Below are positions 32,106 through 43,555 of a DNA stretch of 64,000 nucleotides, in pieces. The DNA is taken from the NCBI GenBank assembly GCA_003255065.1, contig QAOA01001288.1, forward strand, positions 93,071 through 157,070. Reading direction: 5' to 3'. A program made the position numbers and the translations under genes. The notes below the pieces were generated by a model. It made no database searches, was not told where the DNA came from, and worked only from the letters and a program-made list of their open reading frames with translations. Positions within the stretch are counted from its first letter, which is position 1; each line of letters starts with the position of its first letter. The stretch is from Cercis canadensis. Lineage: Eukaryota > Streptophyta > Magnoliopsida > Fabales > Fabaceae.

Positions 32106-32399
32106 TGGTGGAAGCATTGTAGAGGTGAATAGATCAAACCTTAAAGAGGAATAAAAAATTGCAGCAGAAGGTTAGTAGGAGCATACCTCACCTAAGGCAT
32201 CACCGCTAACTTCCTGGGAAATCCTCTTGTCCCAAAATGCTCGATGACATANTTGGTGGAAGCATTGTAGAGGTGAATAGATCAAACCTTAAAGAGGAAT
32301 AAAAAATTGCAGCAGAAGGTTAGTAGGAGCATACCTCACCTAAGGCATCACCGCTAACTTCCTGGGAAATCCTCTTGTCCCAAAATGCTCGATGACATA
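32106..32399 (+). repeat. Exact 146-bp duplication around a single N
   Basis: 32106-32251 and 32254-32399 appear identical and are separated by one N (32252). This is most likely two overlapping contig ends that were not merged, rather than biology. Confidence 0.85.
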
Positions 32400-32839
32400 A
32401 ACAAATAACCGCTTGAAATCCAATATATAGAGTAAAATTATTACAAACAATCCTTGTTAATCAATCCAGTTCTTCCATTTCGGAAACAGCAAAATTAGCT
32501 GAATATATAAATGAGAAAACAAAATATTCAAGTAACTTTTCCAGGAAAGATCTATCTACTAGTTTTCTGGCACTTCTATTTCAAACCAAAAACAAACAAT
32601 TCCAGTTCTTCATTTTTAGAACCACACAACAAAGGAATGAAAAACCAAAAAAGAGTTAAATTCATATAAGAGATGGGATTACAGTTTCTGATCGTCATCG
32701 ATCTCCAGCTTCTTATGGCACCCAGTGGTGGGATTTGCAATGTTGAATTGCAGAGATTGCACATATTTAGCCACAAATAACCATCATATATTACAAACCA
32801 ACAAAGCAGAGGAAGAAAAATTAGGGCTTCGGTGAAAAA

Positions 32840-33130
32840 CCTTCATTTTGGAATCTCCTCGTCCTTGGACCTCGGGCTTTTCCGAACCGGATTCTACGAT
32901 TGCCTTTGCAGCGGGGTTGAAGTCGAAGCCGGGGATGGAAACAGATTCGGAGTCTGGTTCGGATTCGAAGCCTGAGGCAACGGTGGAGGGGATTTGACAA
33001 CTATCCTAAGCTCATTGTCGTAGAGGGCCTTCTTGGTGGGGTTGGATAAGACGGACCAGGCATCATGGACGAGGCTGAAAGCATGGCCGGCGAAGCGATT
33101 GCGTGAGGGTCGAGGATGAGAGAGAAAGGG
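32840..33130 (-). pseudogene. Captured DnaJ (J-domain) fragment
   Basis: On the minus strand 33115-32990 reads FAGHAFSLVHDAWSVLSNPT, then KKALYDNELRIVVKSPPP. This matches the second half of the J domain in plant DnaJ proteins of the AFKLVSEAWSVLSD..KKALYD type (helices III and IV). The HPD motif would lie upstream and is not present, so the fragment could not stimulate Hsp70. A Pro/Asn/Ser-rich segment follows, as in the full-length plant proteins, then probable intron sequence to about 32580. It is pure cargo of the Pack-MULE. Confidence 0.72.
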
Positions 33131-33429
33131 GTTGAAGATAACTAATTTTAAATATTATTATTTTGTCATAAAATTTTTTAAATATTATTTTTTAACCTAG
33201 TTTTATAAATTTTTTTTTTATTTAAACATTCCACGTGCCAGGCACGTGACTTTTTCGTCTATTTTTAGACGTCCGTTTGGGGCTTGGGGGTCAAATACAC
33301 ATTTTCGTAGTTTAATGAGGTTTTTCTTACGTTTTTGAAGGATGGANGAGGTCTTTCTTACGTTTTTGAAGGATGGAGGGTAAAGTGCAACGAGAACATA
33401 GTTGAAGGGGGTTTTTTTAGACTTTTCCC

Positions 33430-33438
33430 AAATTTTTA
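33430..33438 (+). repeat. 9-bp target duplication of the DnaJ Pack-MULE, right
   Basis: AAATTTTTA, identical to 31764-31772. Confidence 0.85.
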
Positions 33439-36051
33439 TGATATTCATCATTAATGATTAATGATATTTTACAATACCATTTTTGAATTTGAACTTTACT
33501 AATAATATTCAAATAAGTTTCATGAGGATCTAAAGATTGAACAATATCTTCATCCTTATCTTTTTGACTAGACGCTTGACTATTTATGAGATTTTTTAAT
33601 GATATATTAAATAAATATAATTCTATTTGATTCTGACTTTGTTAATTATCTTATTTCTTTTTTAACTTCTTTGATTTTATTTTGAAGATCTTTGGCAGTA
33701 ACTACTTGTTATTTTGAATTCCATTTTAAAGGTATATCACTAACACTTATAGGTCTGATATCGGGTATACTAAGTTTTTTTTTTTATCTATTATATCTTT
33801 TAATTTTAAAAGATATTACTTTTTGATTTCATCATCCTCTATCTTTTTTATGATATCTATTAGAAAATTAGCTTATGATGAAATAACATTTATTGACTTG
33901 CAATTTTCAGTACAATTTGGAGCTTTGCAATTTTGGACACAAGGTTCATCTGTTGCAGATTCAGATGATTCTGATTGAATTTCATAGATATTTTCTAATT
34001 GATCTTCTTCATAATTTTGTTCTGAAGAACTTTTTTCAAATTCATTCTCTGAGTCTGAAACATTATTGATAAATAATTTATTTAATTTTTTATTAATATT
34101 TAATGAATTTATTTTTTTCTTCATTGGACAATTATTTTTATAATGTCTTATTTGACCACACCTATAACAAATTAGACATTTGTACGATTTTTTAGACTTT
34201 AAACTTTTATGAGATTTATTTTGATTCATTGAAGATTTATTTGTTTCACTTTGTTTATTTGATTCATTTTTATCATAATATTTTCTATTTTTACTAAATT
34301 TTTTATTCCTAAATTCATTTTTAAAGGATTTATGCTGTTTTTTTCTTATTTCTTGAAGAGGGAAGAATTAACTTACTATCAGAACTTATTTGATTACAAA
34401 TATTACCTAATTCATCTTTTCTCTTATGACTATTCTTTTGAATTTTATTTTTAAATTTTATATCATTACACTGAACCATGACTTCTTGATTGATAGCACT
34501 AACTAATTGACCATATGAAGAAGTTTCATAAACTTGAGCTAACGATAAACCTTATTGTGTACCATAATTTCTTAATTTTTCTTTGACTTTTTTCTGCAAA
34601 CAGCTTTGGAAGACCACAAATAAACTTTTCTTTTCAATAAGTTATGTTACAATCATTTCTTAAGAATACTTTTGAGAAAAATACATCTTTATACCATATT
34701 AAATTTGAGAGTTTTCTACATTTTAAGTTGGCTAAGATTTCTAAAGATTTTTCTTGAAAATTTTGAGGTTCACCTATAAAATGTTTAATGATAGCATATA
34801 TTAGGATTTCTATACAGTTTAAATTATTAGTTTCAGGATCTATTGAATTCTCTATTTCTAATCTTTGATCTTTAGTGAGATAATTATCCCACCAACCTCT
34901 TAGTTATCCTGTGAAACTACTAATGATAATTTTAAGGATTTTTTTAAGTATATTGAATGAATTTTGACTCTAAAAGTATAAACTGTCATGATAATTTCAT
35001 TTGTATGATTTAATATTTCATGCTCACTCATACCATCAATATTCTATTAATAAATACTACTTCCTTCATAGCTTGAATGGACGTATTGATTTCTTTCTTT
35101 ATATTGAATATTTGGAAGAGTGGATCTTGGATAATAATTCCTAGTTTGATATATTCTTTAAACTAATATTGGATTTTGTTTGAGTTTATTTATTGCTACA
35201 TCTCCTTCTTCATTGTTGATCATGTTGATTGATTATTTCTTATCTTTCTCTAAATTTTTGAGCTTTTCAACTATTAAATTCAAAGTTTTATCATTTCCAA
35301 ACCTAATATCTTTTATTTTTGAAAAGTTTGGTCTCCTATAAATAGGCTGTTGAGTTTTTGAATTTGTGAAAGAGATTAAAGGAGAAGAAAGAAATCCTAA
35401 GGAAGAAGGACCTAAGGAAGGAGAGGAAGAAAGTTTATTTTCAATTCTAGTCATTTGATCTAACATGATTTTGAGAATTTGATTTGTATAATAATTTTGA
35501 TACTGTATATTTTTAATATCTTTTAATGAAGGGTTGTCCTTGTCAGGACTATTTGTCATTTTGAATGGTAAAACTATTACATCTTCATTATAAATATTTT
35601 TTACAGTAATTTCTTCTAAGGGATGATGGACTGCAGTAACAGTTGTATTGGAAGAATGGAGAAAAAATAAGCACTGTTGGAAGAATAGATTAAGATGTTA
35701 CAAGGATCAAGGGCATATGGGTCAGCGGACATTGATGAACTTTCCTTGACACCTGAAATTGTTCTCCTAAAAGATTTTAAAATGCGTGAGTTTATTTGCT
35801 ATGATGGAACAACCAATCCTCGGCTTCACTTGAAATCTTATTGCACTAAGATGTTCATTTGGTCAAGAGATGAGAAGTTCTTTATACACTTCTTCCCAGA
35901 GAGTTTGACTGGTTCTTCTTCAGATTGGTATTGGCGTTTGGATCACTTCAAGATTCATACATGGAGAGACCTAGCTGATGCTTTCCTCAAGCAATATAGT
36001 TTTAATAATAACATAGCTCCTACTAGAGCTCAATTAAGGTCTATGTGTAAG

Positions 36052-39000
36052 TGTAGACACCGTATTTTGTCTAAATTTTTCTTATGGTTTAAAAATATAA
36101 AAAGAAATTCTTAATTTCTAATTAGTGTTTTTTGATTGTTTAGGCTTTTATGATTAAAAAAAACCCTAAGCTCAATCTATTGTCAACTTAACCCATTTTC
36201 TATTTTAAGCTTATTTGACACATCTTTTGTTTTTTTAATTTTTGTAAATAATTGATAAAATATATAAATAAGTTTTGTTAATTAATTGTTGCATCATTGT
36301 ATCTAAAGGAGCCAATAAGAGAGCAAGGAATAGATTTTTTTTCTCTCCCCATTGGTCCAAGCTTGATTTATTCTCTTTTTAGATTGAATAACTAAGCAAC
36401 TAAGTAAATAAAAATAAATAAATAAAAAGAAGAAAGGGTTGGGTGGTAGTTACCATGGGGGAAGATTGGGAATTAAAGTTAAAAGAAGGAAAATATCTTA
36501 AGAAGGGAATAAGTTATATGCACGATTCAGCAAAGGGAGAAAAAAGATTCGGCAAGAGTAGGGAAAAAAGGCAGAAACTATTTTTTTCTTGAGAGAAGAA
36601 TAGAGAGGGAGCATAAATTTTTAAATGAGAGACCAAGGAACTAGAGGAAAGAAAACCAATCGAATAGCAGAGAGCAGGAGTAGAGAGGAAATTAGAGAAA
36701 GAGGAAGAGATGAGAGAAATAGAACATAGAAGAGAGACCCGGGAGAACATCATGAAAATGAAGAATCTAGGTACGATTCTATTCCCTCTTCCCTTTGATT
36801 CAAAGTTTAATTAATTTGATTGATCTATCACATGTTAAATTCTAGTCTACATTGCTAAGTTTAGAGAATTACATAATTATTTCCATACTTTTGCTCTTGC
36901 TGCCATACTATCTCTGTCTTTCTAATTCTATTTATAATAATTTGGGGTATTTAGATGATGTTTGTCCTTGCAATTTATGTAATAAAATAAGTTTTACAAG
37001 AGTTTACGGAATGCCCATTTAATCTTGAGCTCAAGATAAAGGGTTTGAGTTCCATTTTCTTTGAAATTTGACGCTATGCATGTATGAGGTGATGTGTTTG
37101 TGGTTTTAGTTATAGTTTTTATTCATTTGTACAAAGCACTTTAACTTCAAGAGATAACCTCACAGTCTTTGTTCTCCTTATTCCATTTTGCTTAATTTTG
37201 TTGTTTGACTGAACTCTAAAATGTTTTGTGCTATGGGAGATGTTGAGAATCTAAAAATGTGGCCTTCTAAGGGTTCAGTTTGCTGCCATAAGGTCAAGAA
37301 TTTTTTATATATTTGTTTTGTTTTGGTTGATTTTCTCTGCTGGTTTTTTTTTTTTTTCCCTTTGTATAGAAATACCGTTGGATTTGAAATTTTGTCAATA
37401 ACCATGGTTTGGCTCTGTTCCCCCCTTTGTAAGCATGTTGGCCCATCTCTAAAAATGTCATTCCATCCTCATGAGTTCATCATGGCTGTTCTTTCAATGA
37501 ATTGTTAAGTTGATCAAGTTATTATTCATGCATTCCGAGCACTATCTTGGATGCCAATGTGGTTAAGGTTTGAGATATGATTTTTTTTTTGGTGGCATGT
37601 TTAAGAACTTGTTTTGGGGATCAATTTAGGAGGTTTAGCATGTTTCTGCTAAAATTTGAATTGCAGCAGCTTTTACCCATTTTCATTGCTATCCTATTAT
37701 GTTTTCATACAGATGTTCTGGGTATGTTTTGTTATTTTTTTGGTGCATTTTCTTCTGCATTCTAGTTCTTCTTTATACTGCTGTTGTGGGTTTGTTTTGT
37801 GGTTGTCTTGGTGCATTTTCTCCTACTTTCTAATGTATTTTATGCTGTTGTTCTGGCATATTTGCACTATTGTTTTGAGCTGATTTCATTGTTGTCTTGA
37901 ATATTAAATGAGGACTGTTTTAGGGGGCTGTTTAAGGGTAATTATGTTGAGTAAGTTCATGGTTATAAGTGGTCATTTTGTAGATGAATGGTGTTTTGTT
38001 TGGACCATAAATGATAGCTGTTTGGCATACTACTTCAAGGTTTTGTAACTGTTTTGAACATGAATTGGTTGTTGTTTTTACACTACTTTTAAATTTATTT
38101 TTTTTAGCATTTATCTCTGTTCTTAATTTCCTATATCATCTTTCATTATGTCACTAAATTCTATGTCTTAAGTGAGTATGACATTTTCTTCTTACTTTGT
38201 TAAAAGAAAGAATTTTCAGATGCTGTCAGACAGCTCTGGCAGTAGGCAGTGTTTGATTTGTTTCTGGAGCTACAGAGCTCATAATTTAGTAGTATTGGTC
38301 TCATTAGAACCGGGAGACATGTATCTTCAATGTATATAATTTTTAGAATTTTTTCATGCCTATTTTATTTCCAGTTTCGATTTGAATATAGCTATTCAAT
38401 ATTACACTTACAGTGATGCCCTGTCTCTGGTAGTGTTTGGTCTTTTATTTCTTTTTGGAGTTATACAGGTCTGAATTGTATGATTCTTGTCTCTTTAGAA
38501 CCATAATATGCATTTTTTCAATGTGTTCAATTTTCAAATTTTTTTCATGTCTAGTTTACTCCCAATTTTGGTTTGAATATAGTTGTTCAATGTTACACTG
38601 ACACTGATGTCCTGTCTCTAGCAGTGTTTGGTTTTTTATTTCTTTCTGGAGTTATATAGCTCCGAATCATATGGTTATTATCTCTTTAGAACAATAAGAA
38701 GCATGTTTTCAATGTTTGTAATTTTTATATTTTTTGCATGTCTAGTTTATTCTCGGTTTGAATGTGAATAAGACTATTTTTCTGCTCTGTCAGTGCTACC
38801 AGTCAGCACTGGCGGCGCTTCGTCTTTCATCTCTAGTTTAAGTTGTACAGCTCTAAATTAAGTGATGTTGATCTTATTAGAATCGTAATATGTGTGGCTT
38901 CAATGTATGTAATTTTTAGAATTTTTGCATTTCTAGTTTACTCTAAGTTTTGGCTCGAGCACAGCTATTTCAAATAACTGATGAATATGTGAATTCTTTG

Positions 39001-40341
39001 GACTTCATTCGAATTTGTCTCTTGATAAAGATGGTGGTTTTGGGCATGTTTTGTGTCTGACCTAGTATATTATGCCTCATTTCTCAGTGTATTTTGCTTA
39101 TGTGTTTACCTGTTATTCTAGTACTATTCTTATGTATGATGAATTCTTTTTCTATTCCAAGGCATTTTGAAAGTTGTTCTTTGCATATTTTGAAGTGTTA
39201 CTTGAGTGTATTTGTTTTCTAGTGTTTTTTTGTTTTGTATTTGTTTTTGTCTATTGTTTAAGGTCCTATTTGCCTTGTTGTTTTGGTTTTATTTTCTTTA
39301 CTTTTTGCATTGTTGTTTGAATTTGTTTGATATGTTATTTGAGTACACTTTTTAACTATTTTGGAGGCTATTTACTAGGTTAGTTTGGGTGTTGTATTGA
39401 ATATTAGTTGGGGGCTGTTTTGGGTTTAGTTCTCATGCATTGTTTGTACTATTCTATGGGTTGTTTAAGGTTTGATTGTGCATTTTTTGGATGATTTTGG
39501 ATTATTTCTTTTGAAGCATGTGAAGATTAAATGTATAGATCACTTAGGTAGATTTCTCTTAAGTCTTTAAGTTTTGCTTAACCTATATTTTGGTGTATTC
39601 ATGAGCATCTTTGGATACAAATCATGGTAATTGTGAGTAAGAGCAAATTAAAAAGCCCAACTGGAAGATACCTAGCTGCAAGCTTAGAGCAAGAATGCTG
39701 TTTTATTTATTTATTTTTATTTTTAATTTTTTATGTAAATTAAGATTTATTTGTACCTAGATCTTGAGACAAGTTTTGTAATACTTAAAACCATGCATTT
39801 GCATTGCATATAAAAAATATATCTTTGTCGCATAGTATCTACATGTCCATTCACTTATTATGGGAGGATGGGGCGAGTCAGTCCTATATGGGATACATTT
39901 CTCTATCTAACCTAGGTGAAGGTAGCCCCACCCTGGACGGTTGCTTTATGTGATGGAGTAGAATAATTTAGGTCTCAGTAGAGAAATCATGCATTGTACG
40001 TTTAAATTCTTTATTTTTATTTTCGTCAGATATTCTTGTAATACATTTATTATTTTAGGGTAAATAAAATACACATTTTGGCAATATTGATGTTCATATA
40101 ATTAATTTAGGGTAACTGTCTTTAGACGGATGTTGTGGGGTGCCTAACATCTTCTCCACGCATAAACCGACTCCCGAACCCTGTTTGGTTCCTAGACAAT
40201 TTTTTAAATTAAAAAGAGTTTTTCAATTGTTCCCTATTTTCCTAATACAGTTGGTGGCGACTCTAAGTTTTCTTTCGAAAACTAGTCTTTTTCTTTAAGT
40301 CTGTCATCCGCGTCGTAGCGACATTTGAGTACGTTGTGATA
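36052..40341 (+). mobile_element. Solo LTR (4.29 kb) of an Ogre/Tat-type element
   Basis: Begins TGTAGACACCGTATTTTGTC and ends GTACGTTGTGATA, flanked by the 5-bp duplication GTAAG (36047-36051, 40342-40346). It is inserted in the gag of an older relative. Inside lie a TATATAAATA box (about 36261), a purine-rich stretch (36420-36740), about four 190-bp tandem units (38235-38960) and a conserved 3' block with GGTGCCTAACAT. Solo LTRs arise by recombination between the two LTRs of an intact element. It has no coding function. Confidence 0.87.
38235..38960 (+). repeat. About four tandem units of roughly 190 bp inside the solo LTR
   Basis: Each unit has a CTGGCAGTGTTTG-like start, then GGAGCTACAGAGCTC, GTCTCATTAGAACC, and CTTCAATGTGT with ATTTTTCATGTCTAGTTT. 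The same units recur about three times in the LTR at 43556-47440 (45620-46130) and in the LTR fragment near 52890-53400. Confidence 0.75.
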
Positions 40342-40659
40342 GTAAGGAAGAGAGTGAAAGCTTTAAAGATTACACTCAAAAGTAGAGGAATTTAGCAGCT
40401 CAAGTTCAACCTCCATTGTTATATTCTAAAATAATTCACTATTTCATGAATACTTTGCATTCTTCTTATGTTGAGTTGATTGTAGCAGCTGTTTATAAGG
40501 ACTTCTCTGAGTTGATCAAGGCTGGAGAGAGAGTTGAAAAGATGAACTAAGTAGAAAAATTGTCATTCTTAAGAAGAGAAAACCATAATAATGGCAAGAA
40601 GAATGGAGAATCATTTAAGAAGAAAGTGGGTGAGGTAAATTGGGTACATTGTCATTCTT

Positions 40660-41956
40660 AAGAAGAGAAATCCCAACATCAAATGTTTGTGCCTTCAGAT
40701 ATTTTTTTTTTTATTAGTCATATCTTACATCTCTAAAACCCCATTACAACCCATGAGAATCCTCTTGGTAAATGAATGTTGACATAAAGGCCTATCGAAG
40801 TTGGGCATTGAAGAAAAGTTGAGAAATAAGGTAAATGACAAAATTAAGTTTTGAGACTTTATTCTTTCATTTCAAAATAAAAGTTTTTTATCCTAAAACC
40901 ACGTTACAAGCTCTTGAAGACCTACTTGAGGATTGGTTTGCTAGAACCATAAACTAGGGCAAAATTTTTCATGAATTTTTTTTTTTTTTTCAAAAGAAAT
41001 TAAAATTTGGGCAAAGCCTGACTCGAGAAATTTCATTTGTATCAATTGCATAACCCTCAAAGGGAATATCTTTGAATCCTTACACTAGGAAAAATTATCA
41101 TTTTTCAAATTTGCAAGCTCTCATAACCATTTTAATAAGGGTTTTATGTCCTAACTTTTGCCTCTATGATCCTCCTCAGTGCCTGGTACTGGGGCATATT
41201 TTGGATTGCCCAAAATTCATTTTTTCAGCAACTTTGTCCTTGACAAGTTCATTTGCATAAATCAAGAAGCATAGATCCTGTCTCATCTCAATCATTTCTT
41301 CAGCACTTTGTCATTTCTTGAATGAGTGACTCATTTCATTAATTTTTTTAAATAAAATAAGAGTGGATGTTACTAGATTGGAATAATAAGCATTAATTTT
41401 TGCGAATTCGCTTTGAAGTAATTACAAGATCTTAATGATGAGTGTTCAGAGAAGTTCAAATGGAAAAGTTTAGAAGGAAATGCTCTCAAAGTTTTCGTGG
41501 CAACTAAGAGCTATAGATTGATGATCACATTATAATCTCAAATCAAGTGAGCTTAAAGGGTATGCTTCAGTGTTTGGTTAAAAAGCAAAAGGCTTCAAAA
41601 TAGGGTAAATTTTGATTAGGTTAAATCTTCTTTGAGCAAGCAAGTCATGCTACATCTTTAGGCTAATTAAATGTCTTTTGGTCCTTAAGCTCTTTAAGAT
41701 TTGATTTAAAAAAAAAAAAAAGATAAAAGAATTAAAACTTATGCATTACCATTTCAGTCAACTCGACAGTTTAGTTGAGGTTTCTATTTTGCATTTATTT
41801 GACAGTCCGGTTAATGTTTGACGGTTCGTCAGAGTTTTTAAAATTTCATGCCAAGCTTAATTTTATCACTCGACAGTTTGGTCGAGGTTTTCATTTTGCA
41901 TTTTACTTGACAGTTTGGTCAAGGATTGACTGTCCGTCAGTGCTTTTAAATTTTTG
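40660..41956 (+). other. Decayed 3' region of the Ogre/Tat remnant
   Basis: Non-coding. Ends with two copies of a roughly 105-bp unit with CTCGACAGTTTGGTCGAGG and GACGGTTCGTCAG words (about 41758-41860 and 41875-41955), just before the minisatellite. Confidence 0.5.
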
Positions 41957-43441
41957 TTGCCTCCCGAGTGAAAGATCTCGGTTCTTTTTAAAGTTATTTG
42001 GCTCCTAGGTGAAAGATCTCAGTGCTTTTAAATTCAGTTGGCTCCCGAGTGAAAGATCTCAGTGCTTTTAAATTTTTGTCAGCTCTCGAGTGAAAGATCT
42101 CGATACTTTTAAATTCAGTCAGCTCCCGGGTGAAAGATCTCAGTGCTATTAAATTCAGTTGGCTCCTAAGTGAAAGATCTCGGTGCTTTTAAATTCTGTT
42201 AGCTCTCGAGAGAAGGATCTCAGCGCTTTTAAATTCTTTTGGCTCCCAGGTGAAAGATCTTAGTACTTTTAAATTTTTGTTTGTTCTCAGGTGAAAGATC
42301 TTTATGCCTTTAATTTGTTGGCTCCTGGATGAAAGATCTTGGTGCCTTTAAATTCTGTAGGCTCCCAGGTGAAAGATGTCGTTGCTTTTAAATTCAGTCT
42401 GCTCCCGAGTGAAAGATCTTGATGCTTTTAAATTTTGTCGGCTCCCGAGTGAAAGATCTCATTGCTTTTAAAATTTTGTTGGCTCCCGAGTGAATGATCT
42501 CGATGCTTTGAGATTTTGTCAACTCCCGGGTGAAAAATCTCAGTGCTTTTAAACTCTGTCAACTCCCGAGTGAAAGATCTAGGTGCTTTTAAATTCCTGT
42601 TGGCTCTCGAGTGAAAGATCTCAATGATTTTAAATTCAGTCGGCTCCCGGGTGAAAAATCTAAGTGCGTTTAAATTCAGTCGACTCCCAGGTGAAAGATC
42701 TCGATGCTTTTAAATTTAGTTGGCTCCCGAATGAAAGATCTCAGTGCTTTTAAATTCTGTCGGCTCCCGAGTGAAAGATCTCGGTGCTTTTAAATTCTCT
42801 CGGCTCCCGAGGGAAAGATCTTGGCTCTTTTAAATTATGTTAGCTCCGAGGTGAAAGATCTCAATGCTTTTATATTTCTATCGGCTCTTGGGTGAAAGAT
42901 TGATGAACACACTTTTTATACAATAGTTATTCCTCATACTTAGTCTTTTAAACCTCTTTTGGGCTGAATTGCATAGACTTAGACCTCATTTCATGACTTA
43001 GGATCCATTTATGCTTAATTGCAATTTCCAGCAATACTGGGCATTATATGCTGTCTCTGTGTTTCAGGCATATCTTGAGNCGGCTCTTGGGTGAAAGATC
43101 TCGGTGCCTTTAATTTCTGTCGACTCCCAGGTGAAAGATCTCGGTGCCTTTAAATTTTGTAGGCTCTCGGGTGAAAGATCTCACTGCTTTTAAATTTTGT
43201 ATGCTGCCGAGTGAAAGATATTGGTGCTTTTAAATTTTGTCAGCTCCCGAGAGAAAGATCTTGGAGCTTTTAAATTTTGTTGGCTCTCGGGTGAAAGATT
43301 TCGGTGATTTTAAATTTTTGTTGGCTCTCGAGTGAAAGATCTCAGTGCTTTTAAATTTTATTGGCTCCCAGGTGAAAGATCTCAGTGCTTTTAAATTCCT
43401 GTTGGCTCCTGGGTGAAAGATTTCGGTGCCTTTAAATTTTT
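41957..43441 (+). repeat. Minisatellite, about 43-bp unit, roughly 30 copies
   Basis: The unit is GGCTCCCGAGTGAAAGATCT followed by CGGTGCTTTTAAATTCTGTC, with 10-20 percent variation between units by eye. Nearly every unit has an AGATCT site. The array is broken at about 42905-43080 by 175 bp of unrelated sequence ending in an N at 43080. It lies between pol remnants and the 3' LTR of an Ogre/Tat-type element, the place where such elements are known to carry variable tandem repeats. Confidence 0.9.
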
Positions 43442-43555
43442 GAGTGCTCCGGACAAAATATTTGTCTTTTGTCTTTACATGTTTCTTATACTAAAACACA
43501 ACAAGCGAGAGCTTACCATGTTTTATCTATAATAAAACACGTAAATAGGTGCAAT

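Larger units (their letters stand above)
31773..33429. mobile_element. Pack-MULE carrying a DnaJ fragment, nested in the pararetrovirus
   Basis: Element of 1657 bp with perfect 9-bp duplications AAATTTTTA (31764-31772, 33430-33438). Terminal inverted repeats of about 260 bp start GGGAAAAGTCTAAAAAA. They share TGCACTTTACCC, CATCCTTCAAAAACGTA, CGAAAATGTGTATTTGACCC and CACGTG-containing words, roughly 88 percent alike by eye. There is no transposase. The cargo on - resembles a J-domain protein. Two single-N positions (32252, 33347) each sit beside a local duplication, so the true length is probably about 180 bp shorter. Confidence 0.92.
30300..35661 (-). mobile_element. Endogenous pararetrovirus (Caulimoviridae), capsid to reverse transcriptase part
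   Basis: Old, much-broken integrated virus copy on the minus strand, with a nested Pack-MULE at 31773-33429. From right to left: a coat-protein region (35559 downward, with a long acidic and Ser-rich stretch), a CCHC finger (CYRCGQIRHYKNNC near 34150), a protease region (about 33430 and 31770 downward) and the start of reverse transcriptase (about 31200-30850). The RT region shows KKEIQELLDKKLIRP, YATFYVNK and LVINYKSLNKVL-like motifs in the caulimovirid style. The genus is unresolved. The RNase H part is not seen. The number of breaks is large. Confidence 0.8.

Noticed and set aside
37178-37883. Several T-rich frames in the 36-40-kb region
   Set aside because: They are inside the solo LTR, which is non-coding.
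41957-43441. Could the regular array be a CRISPR array?
   Set aside because: Units are tandem with no unique spacers between them, vary by substitutions, and lie in a plant retroelement.
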